This document shows positions 53,123-62,469 of a stretch of 64,000 nucleotides of DNA, in pieces. The notes under the pieces are model-generated. The model was given only the letters and a program-made list of their open reading frames with translations. It did not search any database and was not told the DNA's origin. The position numbers and the translations under genes were made by a program. Within the stretch, counting starts at the first letter, position 1, and each line of letters begins with the position of its first letter. The stretch is from CAVVXX01 sp963707975 (lineage in GTDB: Bacteria > Pseudomonadota > Alphaproteobacteria > Micropepsales > Micropepsaceae), in NCBI GenBank assembly GCA_963707975.1, contig OY970177.1, positions 124,001-188,000 on the forward strand, given 5' to 3'.

Positions 53123-54234
53123 AAATCCCTGAACGCCTGTCGCAAGTCCGCGTGGAAGAATTGCGCGAGCGTGCGATCGTATTCTGGCGCTGGTGGACGG
53201 CCGAACTCATGGCAATGGTGCCGCAGAATATCCGCGAGAAAGTGCAAGAGCTTTTCCGCGACAATACCGGAACCGTCAGCGTCGATGTGGCAAATGATAT
53301 GATTGTGGTGAGCCGCACCGCAGGCGGCGTCACGGCCGAAATCCTTCGTCTGCCGAAGGAAGCGCTGAATTCCCCAAACTCTAGTGCTGCCGAGGCCGTG
53401 AATAACGCGACCCATAACGGAGACAAAGTAACCGTTAGGGTGCCGGCCACAGAGTTGCTGCGCCGGATGGTCAAGCTGCCGATGGCCGCCAGCCGTAATT
53501 TGAAAAATATTCTGAAATTCGAGCTCGAACGGGTAAGCCCTCTCGACCCCGAGCAAATCTCTTTCGACTACAGGCTAATCGGGCGCGACAAGGAGGCCAA
53601 CCGGCTTGATGTCGAATTGCGCATTCTCAAGCGCGAAATAGCCGACAAGGCCGTTGCTGTCTGCCGCGCGCTGGGACTTGAACCCCAAGCCATCGGGTTT
53701 TCTGGTGAGAGCAAACAGACGGTGGAGCGGGATTTTCCCGTGACCCACGCCGCTACATTGCTAGGGCAATGGCAGAGTTGGCGTGTGCCGGCATTGTCGG
53801 CGCTTGTCGCCGTGCTCGGAATTGGCGCGCTGCTCGCCACTTATTCCCGCGAGCAGGATACGCTGGACGCGTTGTCGGATCAGATCACAGGGGCAAGATC
53901 GCGCGCTATGGTGGTCCAGCGCCTGCAGGATGAAATCAACAAGGCAAATCTCGGCATTGCCTTTCTAGCAAGGCAGAAACAATCGCCGCTACTGGTGAAA
54001 ATTCTGGCCGAAGTGACGCGCATTCTGCCCGACAACACCTGGCTGGTGGAATTCGAGTTGAATGGCAAGGAGATTCGTCTTCACGGTTATTCCCCGGCTG
54101 CCTCGTCCCTCATCGCGCTGTTCGACAACTCGCAGCTTTTTACCAATGCGCAGTTCCGGTCGCCATTGATGCAGGGTCAAAACGGGCTGGATCGATTCGA
54201 TCTCTCCTTCGACGTGAAGGGTGGCGCCACGTGA
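53119..54234 (+). CDS. gspL: Type II secretion protein GspL (with PilN-like domain)
   Basis: The 371-residue protein has a cytoplasmic N-terminal domain of about 220 residues, one membrane helix (VPALSALVAVLGIGALLATYS) and a periplasmic PilN/GspL ferredoxin-like domain (ILAEVTRILPDNTWLVEFELNGKEIRLHGYS). The cytoplasmic part is shorter than the full actin-like domain of enterobacterial GspL but includes NLKNILKFELERVSPLDPEQISFDY, found in GspL relatives. It recruits GspE to the membrane. The ATG overlaps the gspJ stop. Confidence 0.85.
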   Translation: MKIPERLSQVRVEELRERAIVFWRWWTAELMAMVPQNIREKVQELFRDNTGTVSVDVANDMIVVSRTAGGVTAEILRLPKEALNSPNSSAAEAVNNATHNGDKVTVRVPATELLRRMVKLPMAASRNLKNILKFELERVSPLDPEQISFDYRLIGRDKEANRLDVELRILKREIADKAVAVCRALGLEPQAIGFSGESKQTVERDFPVTHAATLLGQWQSWRVPALSALVAVLGIGALLATYSREQDTLDALSDQITGARSRAMVVQRLQDEINKANLGIAFLARQKQSPLLVKILAEVTRILPDNTWLVEFELNGKEIRLHGYSPAASSLIALFDNSQLFTNAQFRSPLMQGQNGLDRFDLSFDVKGGAT

Positions 54235-54812
54235 TCGCCATCTCGCAACAGATAAAAAGTCGCGGACTGGCGCTTTTGATCCTTGCGGGCGCGCTTGTGC
54301 TTGTCTGGATCATTTTTCTTGGTCCGCTGACAAATATTCTGTTTGGCGAAAGCAACGATGTTGAACATTCGCTCGATCAGCTCGCGCACTATGAGGGGCT
54401 TGCTGACGCACGGCCCCATGTGGAAGCCGAACTTAAGGAAATGCAACAACGCAATGCCACGATGTCTGGCCTGGTGGAAGGCAACTCGGCCGCCCTTGCG
54501 GCCGCCCAGGTGCAAAGCGAGGTCAAGGCCATTGTCGACAGAAACGGCGGCACGGTGCTGAGTTCGCAGAACATGCCGACCTCGCTAACCGACAATTTCG
54601 AGAAGATCGAAATTCAATATGACCTGACATTGCCACCCGCCAGTCTCAAGAATGTGATCTACCAGATCGAGACGCACACGCCCTATCTGTTCCTTGACAA
54701 CGTCAACATGCGCATGCCGGAGAATTGGGGGGCGCAGGATCCGGGCGCGGCGCCGCCGTCAATGGAAATTCAGTTCCTGGTCCGCGGCTATCGCTGGGTG
54801 GGCAGCAAATGA
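54231..54812 (+). CDS. gspM: Type II secretion protein GspM
   Basis: The 193-residue protein has one N-terminal membrane helix (GLALLILAGALVLVWIIFLGPL), a coiled region and a periplasmic ferredoxin-like domain (TLPPASLKNVIYQIETHTPYLFLDNVNMR) that resembles the GspM/PilO fold. It pairs with GspL. The start is a GTG overlapping the gspL stop (GTGA). Confidence 0.85.
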   Translation: MIAISQQIKSRGLALLILAGALVLVWIIFLGPLTNILFGESNDVEHSLDQLAHYEGLADARPHVEAELKEMQQRNATMSGLVEGNSAALAAAQVQSEVKAIVDRNGGTVLSSQNMPTSLTDNFEKIEIQYDLTLPPASLKNVIYQIETHTPYLFLDNVNMRMPENWGAQDPGAAPPSMEIQFLVRGYRWVGSK

Positions 54813-55375
54813 AACTGCCGTTGCCGCTTGCCCCCGCGGGCCTGATTTTGCTGGCTGCCCTGCTGGGGACCGATCTCCTCTATCAGAGCTTCGCCCCGCC
54901 GAAGGAATTCCACCCGCCTCCCTCAACCATAAATTTTCCCGCCGCGGCGCCAGCGACACACACGGGTTTTGTTGCTCCTCCTGCGGGCGAGTTCGCCGAA
55001 ATAGATGAACGGCCCGTCTTCAGCCCGCAGCGAAAACCTATGGGATCACAGCTTTCCGATGTGGACATGTCGCAAACGGGGGCTCCTTCCAACCTTACCC
55101 TTGTGGGCATTATTATGGGGCCGGATAAGCGGATTGCGGTTCTGAAGGCGGCGGGTTCGGCAACCGCGCAAAATGTCTCGGTAGGGGGTATGATCGAAGG
55201 GTGGCGGGTGACGCGGATCGAATCCAGCTACATAGTGCTGCATCAGGATTCGAGCGATCAAGACGTCAAGCTACCGATGGTTTTTGGCGTGCACGCGGCG
55301 GGTACGCCGGGGGCACAACCTGGCGCACAACAACAATATGCGCCACCCCCTGTCAGGGGCGACGATAACCAGTAA
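54809..55375 (+). CDS. gspC: Type II secretion protein GspC-like (HR domain)
   Basis: The 188-residue protein has an N-terminal membrane helix, a proline-rich linker and a GspC homology region (FAEIDERPVFSPQRKP, LTLVGIIMGPDKRIAVLKAAG, VGGMIEGWRVTRIESSYIVL). There is no PDZ or coiled-coil domain at the end; it finishes with a glutamine- and proline-rich tail. It should bridge the inner platform to the GspD secretin. The ATG overlaps the gspM stop. Confidence 0.82.
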   Translation: MKLPLPLAPAGLILLAALLGTDLLYQSFAPPKEFHPPPSTINFPAAAPATHTGFVAPPAGEFAEIDERPVFSPQRKPMGSQLSDVDMSQTGAPSNLTLVGIIMGPDKRIAVLKAAGSATAQNVSVGGMIEGWRVTRIESSYIVLHQDSSDQDVKLPMVFGVHAAGTPGAQPGAQQQYAPPPVRGDDNQ

Positions 55376-55431
55376 CGCTGGTCTGAGGTTGGGTGCAAGC
55401 GTTGTTGAGGGGGATTGAGGGCAGAACGGAT

Positions 55432-57600
55432 ATGAGAGTGGTTTTCTCGCGCGTATTGCTTGCGGGCACTTTGGTGCTTCTGTCCTCATGCGCGGAAAAC
55501 GCCCGCGCGGCTTCCGATCAGCCGGCACCTGTGGTCTTGCAGCCGGCATCAGCAACGCTGCCGCCGGCCACCGCCGCCCCGCAACCTATATCTACTACCA
55601 CCTCTAGCAGCAGTGCGACGCCCGATGCCGCCCCGTCTGGCCCCGTGAGCCAGATTTACCGCGGGACGGGAGCCGTGGTTGGCAAGTCGCCGGCGGCCAA
55701 TGATGAAATTGCTTCCGTCGATTCGCAAGGCGACATCACGCTCAATTTCGTCAACGCCGATGTGCGTGACGTCGCCAAAGCCATTCTGGGCGATTTCCTG
55801 AAGCTGAACTATGCGGTTGGCGCCAATGTTCAGGGCTCAGTAACGATCCAGACCAGCCAGCCCTTGCCGCACGACAAAGTCCTGCCCGTGCTGGAACAGG
55901 CGCTGCGCCTGAACGGCATGGCGCTGGTAAAGGCCGACAACATTTACAAAGTGGTGCCGCTGGCGGATGCCCCGCACGAAACGGGCGCCATGCCGGTCGA
56001 GGCGCATCACGGGCCTTTGGAGCCAGGTTATGGTGTTTCAATCGTGCCCTTGCGTTATGTCGGCGCAAACGAAATGCAGAAATTGCTGACGCCTCTTGCG
56101 CCCGCGCAGGGCATCATTCACGCCGATCCTGTGCGTAATGTCCTCATCATCGAGGGCACAGAGCAGGAGCGCTCGACGATGCTGGACGACATTGCGCTGT
56201 TCGATGTCGACTGGCTTTCCGGCATGTCATTCGCGCTCTATACGCCCCGTTATACCAATGCCGAGGATCTCGCACAGGAACTCAATCAGGTTGTCGGCGG
56301 CGGCAACGGCCCGCTTGCCGGCGTCGTGCGTATTGTGCCGATCACGCGGCTGAACGCCGTGCTCGCCATTTCGCCGCAAGCGAAATATCTCGATCAATTA
56401 CGCAGCTGGGTGCAACGTCTTGATCGCGCGGGCGAAGGAAGCGACCGGCGCATTTTCGTCTATCATGTGCAGAACGGGCGTGCGTCCGATCTCGCGGCCG
56501 TAATTGTCAAAGTGCTGTTTGGCACGACTTACACAGCGGCCTCCAAACATGCAGCGCCCCCCGGCGATGTATTTTCCACGCCTATGCAGATGGCTGGCGG
56601 CACAGCGGCTAATACGCCGCCCAATGCCCCGAGTTCTGCGCAACCGGCCGCTGGAGAGCAGGAGATTATCGAAAGCACTGGCAGCGGCACGGTCTCGAAG
56701 GAAATGGCCAACGTCAACATCACCGCTGATGAATCCAATAACGCGTTAGTGGTAATGGCCACACCTCAGCAATATAACGTCATCGAAAATGCGCTACATC
56801 AGCTCGACACCGTACCGCTTCAGGTGATGCTGGAAGCGGCCATCGCCGAAGTTACGTTGACTAAAGAATTGCAATACGGCGTGCAGTATTTCTTCCAGCC
56901 CAACAATAAGCAGCAACTGGTGCTATCGAATTCCGCAACCGCTTCGATTGCGCCTGTCTATCCAGGTTTTTCCTATATCTTCTCGCCGGGAAACAACATC
57001 AAGATCATCCTGAACGCGCTGTCCGACGTGACCAATGTCGAGGTCATCTCTTCGCCGCAATTGCTCGTGCTCAACAACCAGACAGCAACGCTTCAGGTGG
57101 GCGATCAGGTGCCTTTGTTGACCACGCAGCAGCAAAGCACGACCACGACCGATGCCCCCATCGTAAACGCCGTGGAGTACCACGATACCGGCGTGATCCT
57201 GAAAGTCACGCCGCGCGTCAATCAGGGTGGCAATGTGATGATGGATATCTCGCAGGAAGTGAGCGAGGTCGCCAATACCACGAGTTCGACGCTCGATTCT
57301 CCGACGATTCAGTTGCGCAAGATCAACAGCACTGTCGCGGTTCACGATGGCGAGACGGTTGCGCTCGGCGGCCTGATCAAGGACAACCGTTCGAGGGATA
57401 AGAGCGGCATCCCATTTCTTTCCGATATACCCGTGCTTGGAAATCTGTTCCGCACAACGGACAACAACGACACGCGCACCGAACTGATCGTGCTGATCAC
57501 CCCGCACGTTGTCGACAGCACGCAAAAAGCGCGCTCTGTGACCGAGGAGTTGCGTCAGAGATTGCCAACCGTGCAGCCGCTGCTGGAACGCACAAAATGA
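55432..57600 (+). CDS. gspD: Type II secretion outer-membrane secretin GspD
   Basis: The 722-residue protein forms the outer-membrane channel. The signal peptide ends in a lipobox-like LLSSC, so it may be lipidated and self-piloting; no separate pilotin gene is seen. The N0 domain follows (ITLNFVNADVRDVAKAILGDFLKLNY), then N1-N3 repeats (VPLRYVGANEMQKLL, ITRLNAVLAISPQ, ADESNNALVVMATPQQ). The C-terminal secretin domain carries VPLLTTQQQ and VALGGLIKDNRS...IPFLSDIPVLGNLF. A 56-bp gap separates it from gspC. Confidence 0.95.
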   Translation: MRVVFSRVLLAGTLVLLSSCAENARAASDQPAPVVLQPASATLPPATAAPQPISTTTSSSSATPDAAPSGPVSQIYRGTGAVVGKSPAANDEIASVDSQGDITLNFVNADVRDVAKAILGDFLKLNYAVGANVQGSVTIQTSQPLPHDKVLPVLEQALRLNGMALVKADNIYKVVPLADAPHETGAMPVEAHHGPLEPGYGVSIVPLRYVGANEMQKLLTPLAPAQGIIHADPVRNVLIIEGTEQERSTMLDDIALFDVDWLSGMSFALYTPRYTNAEDLAQELNQVVGGGNGPLAGVVRIVPITRLNAVLAISPQAKYLDQLRSWVQRLDRAGEGSDRRIFVYHVQNGRASDLAAVIVKVLFGTTYTAASKHAAPPGDVFSTPMQMAGGTAANTPPNAPSSAQPAAGEQEIIESTGSGTVSKEMANVNITADESNNALVVMATPQQYNVIENALHQLDTVPLQVMLEAAIAEVTLTKELQYGVQYFFQPNNKQQLVLSNSATASIAPVYPGFSYIFSPGNNIKIILNALSDVTNVEVISSPQLLVLNNQTATLQVGDQVPLLTTQQQSTTTTDAPIVNAVEYHDTGVILKVTPRVNQGGNVMMDISQEVSEVANTTSSTLDSPTIQLRKINSTVAVHDGETVALGGLIKDNRSRDKSGIPFLSDIPVLGNLFRTTDNNDTRTELIVLITPHVVDSTQKARSVTEELRQRLPTVQPLLERTK

Positions 57601-58490
57601 AAGCGGGAGTGTTTCTCCGGAAGCTCCGCGATGAGCGCGGGCTGGCGCTGGTATCCGTATTGTGGGCCCTTTCCATCCTGTCGCTGATCGCGGCGGCGAT
57701 GATGTCCTCCAGCGTGCTTTCCTATCGCATGGAGCGAAACGACTGGCACCACCTGCAAGCGCAAACTCTGGCCCAATTCGCGATCAATCGCGCCATTCTC
57801 GGCCTTACCGATGCGCGTGACGACAAAAGATGGCGCATCGATGGCCTTCCGGAGGATTTCACTGTGGGCGATGCGCGCGTCGAGGTGCGTGTGCAGGATG
57901 AAATTGGCAAGATCGATCTCAACGCCACCGATGGCAGCGTGCTCAAGCAACTTTTCATCTCGGCGGGAGTTGGCGTGGACGAAGCCGGCACGCTTGCGGA
58001 CCGCGTAGTCGCCTGGCGCGCGGCGCGCGATCAGGATAACCCCGATGACATGGATCTGGCCAGCAAAGCCGCGGCGAATAACGGCTTTCAGCCGCGCAAC
58101 GGACCATTCCAGTCCGTGGATGAACTTCAGCTTGTGGCTGGCATCACGCCTGAGTTGTTTGAGCGCATTGCGCCGGCAATCACGATTTATTCCAAACAGG
58201 CCAGCATCGATCAGCAGGTGGCGCCCAAGGAAGCGCTGATGGCGCTGCCGGACATGGACGAGCAGAAGGCAAATGCCATCATCATGGCGCGCGCCAATCC
58301 CACCGGATTCACGACCGATCAGACGAACGGAACGAAGCTTGGCGTTCTCGATGCTTCGGTCCCGCCCAATGGCCGCGTGTTTTCAATTACGGCCGATGTG
58401 GATAGCGCAGGGCTGCGCGTGACAGAGGAAGCCGTGGTTGAGCTGACCGGCGACGCCAAACGGCCATATCTTGTTCTTGGCTGGAAATAG
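57597..58490 (+). CDS. gspK: Minor pseudopilin GspK
   Basis: The 297-residue GspK has a leader ending ERG before LALVSVLWALSILSLIAAAMM, without Glu5, as is usual for GspK. The large domain includes DEIGKIDLNATDGSVLKQLF and two helix-hairpin-helix-like segments (FQSVDELQLVAGITPELFERI). GspK caps the pseudopilus tip. Its place after gspD, away from gspH-I-J, is unusual. The ATG overlaps the gspD stop, and its end abuts the convergent prepilin peptidase gene. Confidence 0.9.
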   Translation: MKAGVFLRKLRDERGLALVSVLWALSILSLIAAAMMSSSVLSYRMERNDWHHLQAQTLAQFAINRAILGLTDARDDKRWRIDGLPEDFTVGDARVEVRVQDEIGKIDLNATDGSVLKQLFISAGVGVDEAGTLADRVVAWRAARDQDNPDDMDLASKAAANNGFQPRNGPFQSVDELQLVAGITPELFERIAPAITIYSKQASIDQQVAPKEALMALPDMDEQKANAIIMARANPTGFTTDQTNGTKLGVLDASVPPNGRVFSITADVDSAGLRVTEEAVVELTGDAKRPYLVLGWK

Positions 58491-59246
58491 TCATCCCAAT
58501 ATCAGCGGACCATAGAGCCATACGAGCCAGGCACCGCCCGCAAGAAAAGCGCCGAAGGGAACACGGTCGGTGATGTTCAAACGTGCGCCCATCAAGCTGC
58601 GCGCGAGCGCAACAAGAAGCCCAAGCGCTGCCGCGATCAGTATGACACTCGCGAGACCCTGCCATGCAACCCACGCGCCGATGCCGCCCAGCAGCTTGGC
58701 GTCGCCCAAGCCCAGTCCCTCTCGCCCGCGCAAGACGCGATAGGCCCATGCCAGAATAGCAAAGCCGGCAAAACCCACGCCCGCGCCAATAATGTGATCG
58801 AGAAATTGCTCAGGGTTTATGAGGTAGATTATGCCGAAGCCCGCCAACAGCAGAAACAACGTGAGCAAGTCGGGCAGCAGGTAATCGCGCCAATCGGTGA
58901 CAGTGAGTGCAAGCAGGATCCAGCCCAAAATACAGCTTGCCACCAGCACGCCATCGCCTATGACGGTCGCTGCCCACGCCACGATGGCGAGCGCCGCAAG
59001 TTCAATGGCCGGATAGAGCGTGCCGATGCTGGCGCCGCAGTAACGGCACTTGCCATTGAGCCACAGCCAGCTTGCCACTGGCAAAAGATCGCGCGGGCCA
59101 AGCACGTGCTGGCAATGTTCACAGCGCGAATGGCCCGAGACGATGCCGCGGCCCTGTGGCAAGCGCACCACCAGCACGCCCAGAAAACTTCCCACCGCGG
59201 GCGCGATGATGGCCAAGATTAGCCAGGCAGGGAGATAATCGGGCAT
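58491..59246 (-). CDS. gspO: Prepilin peptidase / N-methyltransferase (GspO/PilD)
   Basis: This 251-residue inner-membrane aspartyl protease cleaves and N-methylates prepilins. The cytoplasmic four-cysteine zinc site is intact (CEHCQHV and CRYCGA). Catalytic aspartates sit in TVTDWRDYLLPD and the GxGD motif GLGDAKLLGG. It should process GspG-K encoded next to it, yet it lies on the opposite strand, 8 bp after the EPS kinase gene, at the end of the EPS operon. No other prepilin peptidase is in the window. Confidence 0.94.
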   Translation of the reverse strand: MPDYLPAWLILAIIAPAVGSFLGVLVVRLPQGRGIVSGHSRCEHCQHVLGPRDLLPVASWLWLNGKCRYCGASIGTLYPAIELAALAIVAWAATVIGDGVLVASCILGWILLALTVTDWRDYLLPDLLTLFLLLAGFGIIYLINPEQFLDHIIGAGVGFAGFAILAWAYRVLRGREGLGLGDAKLLGGIGAWVAWQGLASVILIAAALGLLVALARSLMGARLNITDRVPFGAFLAGGAWLVWLYGPLILG

Positions 59247-59254
59247 GACCCCAA

Positions 59255-61345
59255 TCAGTTTGCCAGCACGATGCCGACCGGCGGCGAGCGCATGGCACCA
59301 AGCGCGCCGATTGCGCTGTCGATGGATGGGCGCGTGGCGCCATCCCAGCGCACCACCATCATAACCGCATCAACGAACGGAAACACAAATTGCGCATCGC
59401 TGGCAGCAAGCAGGGGCGGCGTATCGACGATGACCAGGTCGCAGGTTTGACGCAGATGAGCCATGAGCTGCGCCATCGAACGCGACGCCAGCATCTGTGC
59501 GGGATCGCGTGCGCGGCGCGCGCTCGCCAGCACCAGCGCGTTTGAACGCGCGTCCTTGGCGACAGCGCGGCTCAAGGGCGCGGCACCCGCAAGGACATCG
59601 AGCATGTCTCTTTGCGCCGTGCTTCCCATGGTCTGAGACATGGCCGGCCTGGCGAGATCGCCATCGACGATCATCGTTCTCAATCCCTTACGCGCCGCAA
59701 CGCGGGCGATGGCGGCGGCGACAGCGGTTTTTCCTTCGCCATGTTCGGCCGAGGTGAACGCGATGACGCGCGCGAAACCACGATTGGGGTAGGCAATCCT
59801 TGCGGCCAGCTGCTCGATGGCTTGCGTGAAGGGCGATGTGGGCCAATCCGTAATCTGATCTGCGGCGTCGGCCCGGTGCGAAGCCCCAGGGATTTGAGCA
59901 AGCACGGGAAGGCCGCGGAAGTGTTCCGTCTCGTGCCCGGTCTGCAATGCGGGCCCAAAACGCTCGGCAAGCAATGCAACAAGCATCCCGAGCAGGAGGC
60001 TGGCCGGCAGCGCAGCCGCGAGAATCAAAAGCTGCGGCGGCGAGCTCGGCTTCACAGGCACCAGCGCGCGCGAAATAATGCGGGCGTCCGACATCTGAAT
60101 TGCTTCCTGGTCCTGTGCCGCGCGCAGGCGCGTAATAAAGGCCTCATACATGGCGCGTGTGGACGCGGCATTGGTTTCGAGCGCCTTCAAATCGATGCGT
60201 GCTATGCCCTGGCTCCGCGCTAGCGTCTCCGTCCCTTTGAGGCTGTCTTCAAGCGATTTCACCTGTATGCTGGCGATGTCGACCTCGGTCGCCAGCGAAC
60301 CGGTGATGCGCTTGGCTTCCTGCGCGATCTTTTCCGCCAGGTTTTTTTTCTGGGATTCGATATCGATCATTTTTGGATGCAGCGACCCGTAACGCGTTGC
60401 CAGCTGTGCTTCCTGGCGGATCAAATCGGCCTGCTGCGTGCGCAACTGCACGATCAGGGGCGAGCCCATCACCTGCGCAATATCCGCGCCATTGCCAGCT
60501 TTGACGAGCGCCATGACGCGATCATAAGTCGCCCGTTTCTGAGCGAGATCGGCGCGCGCCTGAACAAGTTGGGTATTGATCGCAACCACCTGCTGGTCGA
60601 CAAGCGGCGTACCATCGGCCGCTTCGCTGAGATTGTTTTCCGCTTTGTATTTCTGCACGGCGGCCTCGGCGGCCTGCACCTGCTCTGAAAGCTGCTGAAT
60701 GCGATCCGATAGCCAGTCTGTCGCCTGGCGACCGGCCGCCGACTTGGTGTTCACCTGATCGGCTATATAGGTATCAGCAATCGCGTTGGCTATGCGCGCG
60801 GCCTTTTCCGGATCCCGCGATGAAAAGGTGATGGTGAAGGTAGTCGAAAGTCCCTGTGCATCCACGGCCAGACGCCTGAGAAAAACTGTGATGATGGCGT
60901 CATGTTCACGCTCGGCCGCGCCTTCGCGCCAGAGCGCCCCCGAGATCACGTCGAACAGGCTAGGATTGAGCGCGCTATTGAACTCCGGATCGTGCCAGAG
61001 CTGAAGCTTGTCGATGACCAGCGAAGCAAGATCACGCGAAGTAAGCACCTGAATCTGATTTTGTATCGTCGCAGGGTCGGTGGGCAAAGACGACAGCACG
61101 GCGGACTGATCGGCGATATTGTTCTTTCGGCTTTCCAACATCACCACCGCCGACGCCGAATAAAGCGTGGGCAGCATCAGCAGTATGATAAGGGAGAGCA
61201 CCATGGCGCCCAGCGCAACCGAAATAATGAGCGCCTTACGCGTGCGCGCGACCCGCAGGAAATCGGCGAACTGAAAGCCTGCGTAAGCGGGTTGGGCTGC
61301 CGCAGGCGGCGAAACCGCCGGCCAATTGCTGCTGTAGGCTCCCAT
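59255..61345 (-). CDS. Exopolysaccharide chain-length regulator fused to BY-kinase (Wzc/GumC type)
   Basis: The 696-residue inner-membrane protein has an N-terminal Wzz domain between two transmembrane helices (near residues 40-60 and 430-450) with a long periplasmic coiled coil. It is followed by a cytoplasmic BY-kinase domain with Walker A in SAEHGEGKTAVA, Walker A' in MIVDGDLARP and Walker B in LVIVDTPPLL. It ends soon after GIVLAN, so the tyrosine-rich tail that Wzc-type kinases autophosphorylate is missing. It controls polymer length and export of EPS. Homologues are often annotated as polysaccharide biosynthesis tyrosine autokinases. Confidence 0.88.
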   Translation of the reverse strand: MGAYSSNWPAVSPPAAAQPAYAGFQFADFLRVARTRKALIISVALGAMVLSLIILLMLPTLYSASAVVMLESRKNNIADQSAVLSSLPTDPATIQNQIQVLTSRDLASLVIDKLQLWHDPEFNSALNPSLFDVISGALWREGAAEREHDAIITVFLRRLAVDAQGLSTTFTITFSSRDPEKAARIANAIADTYIADQVNTKSAAGRQATDWLSDRIQQLSEQVQAAEAAVQKYKAENNLSEAADGTPLVDQQVVAINTQLVQARADLAQKRATYDRVMALVKAGNGADIAQVMGSPLIVQLRTQQADLIRQEAQLATRYGSLHPKMIDIESQKKNLAEKIAQEAKRITGSLATEVDIASIQVKSLEDSLKGTETLARSQGIARIDLKALETNAASTRAMYEAFITRLRAAQDQEAIQMSDARIISRALVPVKPSSPPQLLILAAALPASLLLGMLVALLAERFGPALQTGHETEHFRGLPVLAQIPGASHRADAADQITDWPTSPFTQAIEQLAARIAYPNRGFARVIAFTSAEHGEGKTAVAAAIARVAARKGLRTMIVDGDLARPAMSQTMGSTAQRDMLDVLAGAAPLSRAVAKDARSNALVLASARRARDPAQMLASRSMAQLMAHLRQTCDLVIVDTPPLLAASDAQFVFPFVDAVMMVVRWDGATRPSIDSAIGALGAMRSPPVGIVLAN

Positions 61346-61447
61346 GGACCGACTACTGCCCCTCGCCCGGCGCGCCCGAATGCCCGTTAATAGGGTTTAA
61401 CCGTCAGTGCTTTGCGGAATAGTTAACGCGGCCTTCCCGGAACCGCT

Positions 61448-61471
61448 AAAAAACCCAGGTTAAAGCTGGAG
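61448..61471 (-). terminator. Weak hairpin plus T-run after the glycosyltransferase gene
   Basis: On the minus strand CCAG and CTGG flank a short loop and are followed by G and six Ts, about 60 bp after the glycosyltransferase stop. The stem is only 4-5 bp, so termination would be partial. The remainder of the 61346-61530 gap probably carries a promoter for the Wzc-like gene, but none is clear. Confidence 0.3.
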
Positions 61472-61530
61472 ATGCGGGATGGGCCTAAAGCACAGGCCAG
61501 CCCACGTGCGGCGCAGAATTACGCGCTTTG

Positions 61531-62469
61531 TCAGCATGGCTTGGGCGCGCGCTCATTGATGCGGGGTAAAGCGATAACCGCGTCAGCAATACGGCGATAG
61601 AGCGGATCAGGAAGGAAAATTTGTAGGAAGATAATGCAGGCAAGCCGAGGCCGGTAGCAGCCTCGCCACAGCGCGCTCAAGTATAATTTCAGAGCCTGAA
61701 ACGGCTCGGTCGGCGCTACGCCTTTGGCGATCATCCAGCCACGGCCGCCATAATAGGCTTTGTCCGGAATGTGTGGCCGCAATTGCTCCAGCCATTGCGC
61801 AAGACGCGCGCCCTTACGGCCCGCAGAAATACGAGTTGGATTGCTTACATCGCTGCAACGCGCGCCGGGTTTCTCCGCCATGGCCAAATTGCAGCCGGCA
61901 AGATAGAGCCGGATGGCAAAGTCGGTGTCCTGCGCGAAGGGCAAGCCTTTGTCATAGCGCACGCGTTTTGCCGTCACTGCATCGACCACGAGGGTGATTG
62001 TCGGCACGAACCCGCGGTCGCATAAAAGATACGTCGCCATGTGCTCGGCCGATCTGATCGCGCGCGGCGGTTTAATAAGCGTGCGCCCCTGCCCGCGATC
62101 GACAATCATTCGCGCATAGCCCGCAGTATTTCGGCTACCCTCGAGAAGGTTTTTCATCGCTTCCAGATGGTGTGGCAGAAATTCGTCATCGGAATCGAGA
62201 AAAGCTATGAAGCGCCCGCACGCCTTGTCGATGCCGGCATTACGCGCGGCGCCACCGCCGCGATTGTCCTGGCGGATAAGCTGGATGCGCGAGTCATCAA
62301 TTTCAGCGACCACGCGTTCGGGGTGATCGATTGAGCCGTCATCAATGACGATTATTTCAAAATCCTGATTGCTTTGCGCGAGGACTGAGGCAAGCGCGCG
62401 CTTCAGCGCGTTTGCCCGGTTATAGACCGGGATTATTACCGAAAAGAATGGGATTGCCACGCGCGTCAC
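61531..62469 (-). CDS. Glycosyltransferase family 2
   Basis: The 312-residue GT-A enzyme transfers sugars in polysaccharide synthesis. It opens with FFSVIIPVYNRANALKRAL, has the nucleotide-binding IIVIDDGSID and the metal-binding FLDSDDEFLPHHLE. The C-terminal part is amphipathic (LYLSALWRGCY). The GTG at 62467-62469 overlaps the stop of the O-antigen ligase gene (GTGA) and is preferred to a longer reading from 62529. The donor and acceptor sugars are unknown. Confidence 0.9.
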   Translation of the reverse strand: MTRVAIPFFSVIIPVYNRANALKRALASVLAQSNQDFEIIVIDDGSIDHPERVVAEIDDSRIQLIRQDNRGGGAARNAGIDKACGRFIAFLDSDDEFLPHHLEAMKNLLEGSRNTAGYARMIVDRGQGRTLIKPPRAIRSAEHMATYLLCDRGFVPTITLVVDAVTAKRVRYDKGLPFAQDTDFAIRLYLAGCNLAMAEKPGARCSDVSNPTRISAGRKGARLAQWLEQLRPHIPDKAYYGGRGWMIAKGVAPTEPFQALKLYLSALWRGCYRPRLACIIFLQIFLPDPLYRRIADAVIALPRINERAPKPC

